From positions 62,001 through 126,000 of the forward strand of contig BLJB01000110.1 in NCBI GenBank assembly GCA_013423325.1: DNA of 64,000 nucleotides, in the 5' to 3' direction. The stretch is from Usnea hakonensis. Lineage: Eukaryota; Ascomycota; Lecanoromycetes; Lecanorales; Parmeliaceae. A program made the position numbers and the translations under genes. Shown here one piece after another: positions 56,265 through 64,000 of this stretch; the first letter of the stretch is position 1; each line of letters begins with the position of its first letter. The notes under the pieces are model-generated. The model searched no databases. It saw only the letters and a program-made list of their open reading frames with translations, and was not told the origin of the DNA.

Positions 56265-57266
56265 TCAGTAAGGGCGAGGAGACTGTTGTCGAGAATAAGA
56301 ATGCTGCGGCGAATACGAAGGAAGTTCCGCTGGATGAAACTGCTGCGACGGATGAGGCTGCTGCAGTGAATGAATCCGATTCAGTGGATACGGTTGCTGC
56401 TGATGATGCAACTGCTGCGTATCATGGTATGGCCCCCGCTGTGGCTCATTGCGGAAGTCCATAGCATCCAGCAAACCTGACAACCACCTTCGGAGCACCT
56501 TCCTCAAGTCAGGGAAAAGCCACGCCCCGAGCATAATCACTATAGTCGGAATGCCAATACCCAATCCGACTGACAAGGCGATGATGTCGCCTGTGTCGAG
56601 CCCAGAGCCAGAGCCAGAGCTCGGACTGGCGGTGGCGCTAGTACCAGTGCGACTCCCGCTGTTGCCACCGCTGCTGCTAGTGCCATTGTTCGAAGTACTT
56701 GTCTCTGTTGGCACAGAACCAGCGGCTGTTGTCGAACTAGCGCCTGTTGTCGAACTAGCGCCTGTTGTCGAACTAGCGCCTGTTGTTGAACTCACACTTC
56801 CGCTGTCACCATTAGACCCTGTCGCTACTGCGGCCAGTGCCGACACCACCGCCGTTGTTGTGCTACTTGGTTGCGGATTGTTTGCAGCAGGTTGACATGA
56901 GAACATGACGGATTTGGCATTGTATAGGTCAGTGCCTGCGGCCAACTGGAAGCAGTTTTCGGACCCTATCCCTGTCGAAACCTGGGCTGGGACCCCGCAC
57001 GCCGAATCTTGATAGTATAGCAAAGTAGCAGTACTTTGAGGACATGGGGGTAGCTCGGCGATGATCAGGCCCCCGCCGTTAGCGGTAACGAGGCAGGTGG
57101 ACAGCGCCAAGGTTACTGTGGGATTGAGAGTGCTGGGTTGATCGCAGTTGAAGTCATTGTAGAGCTTGAGCTGACCTGCGGCACTGGAGGCGGCTAAGAT
57201 ATGGGGGCTGAAGATCGGATGGAAATGCAGGAGCAAGAGGTATTGAAAAAGCGAGCGCAACGACAT
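56265..57266 (-). CDS. Mucin-like single-pass cell-surface protein
   Basis: ATG 57266 gives 333 residues and the best signal peptide (MSLRSLFQYLLLLHFHPIF); an in-frame ATG at 57299 is less likely. The ectodomain has six or more cysteines (NDFNCDQPS, LSTCLVTANGGG, DSACGVPAQ, NCFQL) followed by a long Ser/Thr/Gly region that includes three perfect repeats of Ser-Ser-Thr-Thr-Gly-Ala. LSVGLGIGIPTIVIMLGAWL is the membrane helix. The cytosolic tail is rich in Gln, His and Pro (QQLHHQQQPYP, QQPHPSQQFHP). This resembles fungal wall-stress sensor or mid2/WSC-like architecture, though no WSC domain is visible, so the sensor role is inference. Confidence 0.75.
   Translation of the reverse strand: MSLRSLFQYLLLLHFHPIFSPHILAASSAAGQLKLYNDFNCDQPSTLNPTVTLALSTCLVTANGGGLIIAELPPCPQSTATLLYYQDSACGVPAQVSTGIGSENCFQLAAGTDLYNAKSVMFSCQPAANNPQPSSTTTAVVSALAAVATGSNGDSGSVSSTTGASSTTGASSTTGASSTTAAGSVPTETSTSNNGTSSSGGNSGSRTGTSATASPSSGSGSGLDTGDIIALSVGLGIGIPTIVIMLGAWLFPDLRKVLRRWLSGLLDAMDFRNEPQRGPYHDTQQLHHQQQPYPLNRIHSLQQPHPSQQFHPAELPSYSPQHSYSRQQSPRPY
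56731..56784. repeat. 18-bp tandem repeat, three copies
   Basis: Three perfect copies of gtcgaactagcgcctgtt lie inside the mucin-like gene and encode Ser/Thr/Gly/Ala repeats. Confidence 0.9.
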
Positions 57267-58558
57267 TGCAGGACGAGAAACCGCAAATGAAAGTCTCAAT
57301 GAATATTTGATGAAGATGAAGAGAATTCAGTCTGGTTATAATGTCTATCGGTGCGCCGCACGCCTCATACACGCATTGGTTAGTCGTCTGCAGCATAGCA
57401 GTTAGCACTCATCACAGCTCACGTAAGATGGTGATCTAACTATACGGGGACGGACTGGGGTCCATGGCGGTTCATCGTCGACCCGGATTGGCTCCACCTG
57501 TACTAGCGTCATGCGAAAGGAGTGGGGGCGTAAGAATCTCCTCAGAACACCCCACCGTCACATTCGTCGTTATTGCTATCATTTTTAGCAGCTAGTTGCA
57601 AGAGACATGAGGTTGATCAGTTCATTGATGTCGAACCCGTCTTTTTAGGCGCTTGCGGTGAGAGACATCAGAGGTGACTAGATCAAACCTAGAGGTACTC
57701 CATATAGCATAAGAGGCGCAAAAATAAAGACGGTCGCATCCATGCTGTGGTTCAACTCCTTTTCAACTCTCGAGCGGCACAGGACCCCCAAGCTACCATA
57801 TTTTGTACTTTCTCACTCATAGTTTTCACGTCAAATTCTAACGCCTCGTCTCGGCCCGGACCAAATCAATGGGCGCGAAGTCTAGGATGAATTCTCTAGT
57901 CGATATTTTGAACGCCGAAATTGAAGTCCGTGCTCCTCAGCGCAGTGAAAACATATGATTAATCAGCTCCATCATCGATTTCGACTAGCCTTGAATCTAG
58001 ACCTAAATTTAGTCCAATCGTATGCTAAATAGCGATATAGGAAATGCGGCGGTTCCCCTATTTTCCCATTTCCTAGCTAAATTTAGAACTCCAAGGTCAC
58101 GAGACTACAGCTTTCGGAACGTGAACAATCTCCCATCTCACCGCCAAAATCTAAGGTAATCGAACCACCATACTTTGTAAAGCAATATTGCTGCCGGTAG
58201 CTTTGTCGTGTCGTTGAGCTTCATGGTTGTAGCTCGAATAGAAAGCCGAAAGTTCTGAAAGGGCAAAGTAGGGGCGCAGCAGCCCTTATTCCTTTTCAGG
58301 CATCTAATCAACTAGCTTGCTGTAAGCTGGTGGTCAGGCAGGCCTAAGGAGCCTCTCACGTGCGGAGACAGTATCCCACGCTTCACATACCCGAGAGTAC
58401 TTCATCGCTGCTGAAGTTTTTCAGGCAGTCACTTTCGGCTAGGCTACCTGGACACGTAGATTAGTACTGCAGTCAGACTCAAACCTAGGCGGTTGTCCGA
58501 GATTCAATCAGCCTCAGCTCACAGCCACATTTCGGCGTTGGCCGAAGGGCATCTTCTC
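57267..58558. other. Intergenic region
   Basis: Upstream of the mucin-like gene and downstream of the HET relic. No supported gene. Several imperfect CTAAATTTAG-type palindromes at about 58005-58085. Confidence 0.4.
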
Positions 58559-59295
58559 TTATCGGGAATATCCTGTAGGAATAGATAGATCGTCCCCATT
58601 CTCCCGTGGAATGAACATTCTAGTATCAACTCCTTCTCATCTCATCACCCAGGCGACTTTGCCGTCTATAAACAATCATATCGAGTCATCTGGTCGCATG
58701 TTCGGTGGAGCAATGCCCATACATCCGCCCGAGAAAACGAAGAATGTCCGCCCCCGAATTGTGGTCGCATGGTCCTTCTCGGACATTGGGTGACCTTTTA
58801 TAGACTGACCGAAGATATATTGGCAATGTGGATCGCTTGCGCCATTTCCTACTCCGCTATGACATAGTATGTACAGGAATTTTCGAAAGTGCCAGTACCG
58901 TAAGGGATGATGAATGTGCTCTTTTATAAGTTGGCCTATGATGGAGTCAATGACAGGTTCTACGACTCTTTTACCGATCAACGTTTTTCAGAGGGCGGCA
59001 CCTCGATATCGTAGGCAGCCCGCTGCTTTGGAACGCGATTCGTTGATCCAAGAGCCTTGAGAGACTGATCCTTGCAAAGTAGCCTCCCCACTCTTCGTTG
59101 GTCGTTGTTCGAAACATCGAAAAGGCGACGGTCTGGCACAGGAGCCATGTGACTGATGACGTGAACGGCATTTATAGTCAATGTTGTTCCAGTCTCTGAC
59201 ATCCCAGCTGCGTCGTAATTGCTCCCAGTAAATATCTGCCAAATATGCCAGTAGTGAATCGGTCTTCCGTCCGATAACCAGGCGATAGTGTGCAC
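58559..59295 (-). pseudogene. Relic of a HET-domain (heterokaryon incompatibility) gene
   Basis: On the minus strand, one frame reads TTIRGRTFFVFSGGCMGIAP followed by PNMRPDDSI, which matches the conserved C-terminal block of fungal HET proteins (GRRFFVT..GYxGLxPxxxxxGD). The same frame continues through an in-frame TGA with LFIDGKVAWVMR, then a second TGA, then EGVDTRMFIPRENG and TAA at 58559. A frame change is needed near 58980 to connect to an upstream piece (LTINAVHVISHMAPVPDRRL). No N-terminal HET motifs were found. Two stops plus a frame break indicate a decayed fragment rather than a functional gene. HET proteins act in non-self recognition and cell death. Confidence 0.55.
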
Positions 59296-60768
59296 TTACT
59301 CACTGTGTATTCAGCTTTGCTGATTATGCCCCTAACAGGCTATTTATGAGAATTGAGGGAACAGTCAGCTTTAAGGTTAGGAACCTAATGTGGCAATAGC
59401 TGTTTCTCAACAGACGTCCCGAACGGCCTTCAGCTAGTTCGGCTGGACAAGTTGGCTAAAAAACACAGAAAGTCCAATCAAGTCGTGAAATTCGTCCTGA
59501 GGGTCTGTATTGACCAAATAGGTGGGCGGTACATCCCGTCCTACACACAGGTTCACCTTTCGAATGGATAGTGATCTTCGAGGAAGACCATTACGCCGGA
59601 CGAGTGATGTATAGCTAGAGCTACCAAAGAACATCAAATGACACGAAACAGTCGGGTTCCGGGCGCGGGGTTTCAGCTCAAGTCTTATTCAAAGCAACTT
59701 GCGACGTCCGAATAGTGATACCACGTCAACCGGCTGAATCCTCCCAAAGTCTGTATGTTGGCCTATCGTGGCTGTCTCTGGGTCTTTCAATCGCGAGATA
59801 TCTCCCGAAACTATCGCCAGTGCAGGAAACACACTCCTCCATTGTCCTCAACCATGATAGATACACAAATCCAAGAGACAGCCGTTATTTTTTCAATTCG
59901 CTCTCAAGAATATCGGCAGTAGCTAACAATCAATGTACATGTTTCAATCACACCCAAGCCCAATATTGGAGGCGCACGTACGTATCTAGTCGAAAGAGGC
60001 AGCTACTAGACTGGACCTCAATCCGAGGTAGATCCCGATCAAAGACCTTAAGAAAGTGCACGAAGATAAGGGTGGAATGGCATTGTTGAATGTATAAGAC
60101 GGGTGAGGCTCTGATGTGTGTCCAGTAGTATGGTTTTCAGGATGAGGAGACAAGCTTTTGAAGGCGTTTGGCAATATACGCTAGTGAGTCTAGTGGTGGG
60201 GATTCGTCCAGATCCTCATCTAATCGAATTCCTAGATCTCGGCGTTCCAGTCTAGGTTTTCGCCCAATTTTCTCCTCCATTTCCATAGCTGTAATCCTAG
60301 AGCATGGATCCGATACTGAGAATCCTTGAAGCAGCCCCAAAACCAAATCGAAGCTACAATAGTATAAATGGACGCAGTCAGAGCTACAATGGGTGCAGAA
60401 CGCCATAATTCATCCAGCGTAGATGGTGCTACAAAGGCAGGAGACTAGCTAGGGACTCTGAAGACCATCTAGGAGGAAGTGACGTACGACGAAGCCGTTG
60501 ATAGCGAGGAAGACATGCTTAAGAGACTAATATACTAGCAAAGTAAATACGAAATCTTGACTTGTCTGCTAGAGCATAAGCATATTGTCGAAGATCCGGT
60601 GAAAGATCACCTCGGATCGTCACGACAGGGACACTGTCTTTTGTTGCCACTAAAGGAGTAGATCAATGGAAGTAATCTCGAGAATCGAAAGAACATTTTT
60701 GAATTGACAAAGCATCGGTAGCTCTGTGAACATGAGGAATCAATAAAGATATGCTCAAGCAGTAGTTC
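59296..60768. other. Intergenic region, possible decayed coding sequence
   Basis: No intact gene. A minus-strand frame at 60137-60406 contains DLVLGLLQGFSVSDPCSRIT, vaguely like the last subdomain of a protein kinase, but nothing upstream supports it. The region probably contains further decayed sequence next to the HET relic. Confidence 0.35.
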
Positions 60769-62181
60769 TCAGACCGTATCAACGTCCTTTGCTTCGGACT
60801 TTGCGCTCGCGACTAGCGCACGAAAATGACCTCCACTCCGATGGATCTCGAGCATGTCGGAGGAGATCCACTGCATTATAAGTTTGGCAGCTCTCCTCTG
60901 TACGTCTAGAGGTAAGTCTCCATCAAACCAGTCATCATCAATCACATCATTCGCTACATCTTTGTGTAAAGCATCGATTGTGATTTTGCGAAGTCTTAGA
61001 CATCGGCCTATCTCATCTCCCAAGCGCTCCCACAAGCCTGGCTCTTTAAGCTCTATGCGACGGATTCCAAGTTCGGCTAGAGTGTCCCTTTGCGACACAA
61101 TAGCAGCAGCCAAGTCGTCCTCGAATGCCTTGAAATGCCCCAGATCCAGCAGTGAGAGATGTGACCACGTGCCCCAGCCGCGAAAGATACGACGGGTTTG
61201 TTGCTCGTTGGTGTTCATGCTGAGCGATAGTGTTCGTAGTTGCTTCGCCTGGTGCATGAGATTTGTCAATCGTGAAAGTGCAACGTCAACATCCTCTCTT
61301 ATGTCGGTTTCATGTTGCATAGAGGCAAGTTTCAAGCAGGCAAGTCGAGGTGCTAGCCGGTCAATATGGTTGATGATACCATTTGACGGATGAAATAAAT
61401 TCATAGGGACCAAAGAGTTCTCTGTACCAATGTGCAACTCGTCAATGTTGTGACAACGTTCCGAAATTGCGGTAAAGAGGTGGGCAAGACCTCGACAGTC
61501 CCAGCGTCGGTTTCTCGGAAGGCGAGATTCCCATGGGAGCCACCAGCGGCACTCATTCCAGCTCGACGGGGAAAATACAGGGGATGAGATGTCGTCCCTC
61601 TCGTCGTCAGATGAATAAAATGAGAGATCAGACTTCGTACTGTACCATAAATGCTCGGTATTGTGAATAGAGACATGCAGCCAACTTGGCCTGAATTCGT
61701 CCTGGACAGTAAGCCGTCTGATGGGCATTTGCTCCAAACCAGCGAGAAGAGCATCATAATCCGTCTTTCCGTTCAAGATGTATTCCTGCTCATCGACACA
61801 GCTTGAATAATGCTCTAGGTCCAGAGGGTCCATTTGACGTTTGAGTATGTCTCGGATGTCATCAGAGGGTTGACCTCAATAGTTTTGCCAATAAAGCATC
61901 TCTGTGTAGACCTCCGGTTTCCGATATTCCTCACAATATAGCCTTCCATCGTAGACCAGCTCTTTTATATTCTTGCTGAATAGGGGATGCTGAGCAATGT
62001 TCCTGAAGCGCTCCATCTCAAATTTGCGCGGAGCGAAGTACACTCGGTCAAATAACATCGAAGCCGCAATCGCACTGAGTCGGGTAGAGGTCAGACGTAC
62101 TGACTTGAGGTCATGTTTAGACAGGATTTTGAATATCTTCGCCAGTACCTCTGGTGGCATCTCTGTCAGATGGTAAAGCAT
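60769..62181 (-). pseudogene. F-box family gene interrupted by an in-frame TGA
   Basis: From ATG 62181 the frame reads MPPEVLAKIFKILSKHDLKS and SVRLTSTRLSAIAASMLFDR, an F-box, then VYFAPRKFEMERFRN and PEVYTEMLYWQNY, a familiar fungal F-box family. A TGA at 61878-61876 follows directly. The same frame then continues without interruption for 368 codons (GQPSDDIRDILKRQ, DYDALLAGLEQMPIRRLTV, LRTLSLSMNTNEQQTRRIF) to a stop at 60769. Family members keep going past this point, so the TGA looks like a single nonsense change. No intron with consensus sites removes it. Alternatives are a sequencing error, stop-codon readthrough, or a short F-box-only product of 101 residues. I call it a recent pseudogene with moderate confidence. 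Confidence 0.65.
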
Positions 62182-64000
62182 ACTGACTCTTGTGTGGGAC
62201 TAGCAACGGAGGCGGGGACGCTATCAGCCTGATCAGACCCAGTGCAAGCAAGCACGAAGGAAGGGTTAAATTTTTCGATAGTATGTCTTCACCCACTAAC
62301 AAAGTTGAGTCACGCGCGACGACGATGTAAGGTATGCGAGGATAGAAGTAGGTTCGGATGGGAAACAAGATCAAACGGTACAGTGAGGAGACGCCGTTGA
62401 AGACGAAGGTAGTGTCTTAGCCCCGGGTAAATAGTTTTTCCGAGGTGGCCCGGTGTACGGAGTTATGGCGGATGAGGGGAGGGTGTGACAAAACCAAGTT
62501 ATAGGCGGCTTGCGAGCTTGGGCCTCGATGAGAGAGTTAGTCTGGGTTGGTCCTAAGTTCAGCTCAGGTATGTTGTGACAGCTCCTCTGTACAAGATTTC
62601 TAGGTTCGTGGATACTTTGCAAGATAACTTCCCCGGATGAAGTTGAAGTTGAGCGACCGAACGAGATAGACTAGATTATAGACAGATTTATTTAAACTTT
62701 TCCTGTTATCTTGGATACCTACAAGGCACATCGGATCTTTCTAGAGGCAAAAGCGATGAACATCTCGAAGTCGCTGATTTTCTCGCGCTCTCCATCTGAT
62801 CAATCGCTAATGCCTAGTCCAAAGCACTTAGCCTACTCGTGGATGACTTTGGGCGGTGCTCTTCTACCCGAATGATGGGAGTCTCCATCGTGTGCATTGT
62901 ATCACAACAGTCACCCCTGCTGGGTGTTGTCACATATCTGCACGGCCATAGATTGGCTTGTCGAAACGCGGTGAACTGGGGATCAAGAGACGACATCACT
63001 ATCAGAGAAGGGATACGAAAGATAGGTATGTCGAAGTTCGGTATTCCCTGCAATAGATTTGCTACATGTGAATCAGAATTTCTATTCGGCCATTTGAGGT
63101 CATTTCTTTGATGCTTGACTTGAAATATAAGCCTTTACCAGGTCACTCCTTAATCTCTCTGCTTTGAAAGAGTGACTGACCATGAGAACATGTTACCATT
63201 AAAGCTAGAGAGAGCCGGACTCTTGTCTGTCCACAGAGTCTACGGATTTGTCATCATATTCTCAAGTCAGGATCGGCCTCTGAGTCTACTTGATCCGTCG
63301 ATCAGGCATGATGGGCGACCGGTACACATTGGCACCTAATCACAAATGAGCACGTTTGGCAAACTACCATGCCCCAAGTCTTGAGGTGGCTTGGACATAG
63401 AGGCATCCGTACGGATGACATAGAAGCATTTGGTCTGATCGGATCGATCGTGGCTGGAACACTGCTGGAGACTTCTTGATTCAAAAATTTCTGCAGCCGT
63501 CGCATAATGCTTAAGGCTCTCCTGACCATCCTTTTTTCTACACCGTATGTCGTGATGTTTTACCTGGACCGAATGGCCATCGCGCTTTGAGATCGGCGAG
63601 TCTTGTGATACGAGCTGGATTCGAATGGAAGATATACGGTTCAGCTTCGCCGATCGATATATTTATTTTGCCTTAGGCTGCAATCGAAGGGCATGATTTG
63701 CGGACGGAGTAATGCATTATCTTGCTAACCTTGAAAACGGTTCGCCTCTTCTCCAAGCTTAGCTCAACTCCGGGAGGCTGTTCGCTAGACGCGCCAAGGC
63801 TGACGAAGCCAGAATCAGCTTGTACGAGCCTACCAGAGGCGATATTTATAGGGGCTACTTCGATGACGTAGCTTTCAACATATCTATCTGCGGGGCAGAT
63901 CATGCCCTACCGTTTTCGAATCATGCAGAGCTGAAAGATGATCCCGTGGGCTGGGACCTGTATTTGGAGAACAGAATGAATCTTCAATCCACGCGACATT
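62182..64000. other. Intergenic region to the window edge
   Basis: About 1.8 kb upstream of the F-box pseudogene. Only short overlapping frames without recognisable motifs, so no gene is supported. A gene beginning beyond the right edge cannot be excluded. Confidence 0.4.

Noticed and set aside
60137..60406. Protein-kinase C-terminal fragment
   Set aside because: Only a weak RITA-like resemblance; no upstream catalytic loop or Gly-rich loop found.

Overview
This window is nuclear DNA from a filamentous ascomycete (Pezizomycotina). Genes are split by short GT-AG introns of about 40-130 nt, and the families are typical of the group: Zn(II)2Cys6 regulator, NACHT-ankyrin STAND protein, fungal F-box families, AA11 LPMO, formate/nitrite transporter, HET-domain relic. 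A class such as Leotiomycetes or Dothideomycetes is plausible but cannot be fixed by eye. No rRNA, convincing tRNA, CRISPR or prokaryotic-type operon was seen.

Left part (1-22 kb), metabolism and surface: the 5' part of a bicupin oxalate decarboxylase (minus, running off the left edge), a secreted Cys/Ser/Thr/Pro-rich protein, a 15-bp tandem repeat followed by a 61-residue secreted-peptide candidate, a formate/nitrite transporter (FNT), an orphan multi-pass membrane protein, a six-exon secreted/anchored kelch protein, an LtrA-family membrane protein, a bestrophin-like channel and a large secreted S41-type protease. Oxalate decarboxylase makes formate and FNT proteins carry formate, so these two may be functionally linked.

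Middle (22-47 kb), signalling, recognition and repeats: a 1,429-residue NACHT-ankyrin protein with a ZZ-like zinc module inserted into its NTPase half, an F-box protein, a C2HC-finger protein, an unrecognised probably nuclear protein, a family of LTR-like repeats including an inverted arrangement, a tiny putatively N-myristoylated protein, a zinc-ribbon protein made by internal duplication, a STAND-type N-domain/ubiquitin-like protein with an apparent frameshift, a Zn(II)2Cys6 regulator with a GC-AG intron inside the zinc cluster, and a Ulp1-like protease domain behind acidic tandem repeats.

Right part (48-64 kb): an AA11 LPMO with a C-terminal Cys-rich module, a five-exon MFS transporter, a SAM methyltransferase, a mucin-like single-pass membrane protein, and two decayed loci: a HET-domain relic with in-frame stops and an F-box gene with one in-frame TGA.

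A window-wide oddity is an intragenic strand-composition switch: in many genes the coding strand is C-rich (C-ending codons) upstream and becomes G-rich near the 3' end. I found no single clear-cut undescribed system. The best leads are the ZZ-NACHT-ankyrin protein, the Ulp1-like protein, the duplicated zinc-ribbon protein and the skew pattern. All multi-exon models were built by hand from splice signals and frame.
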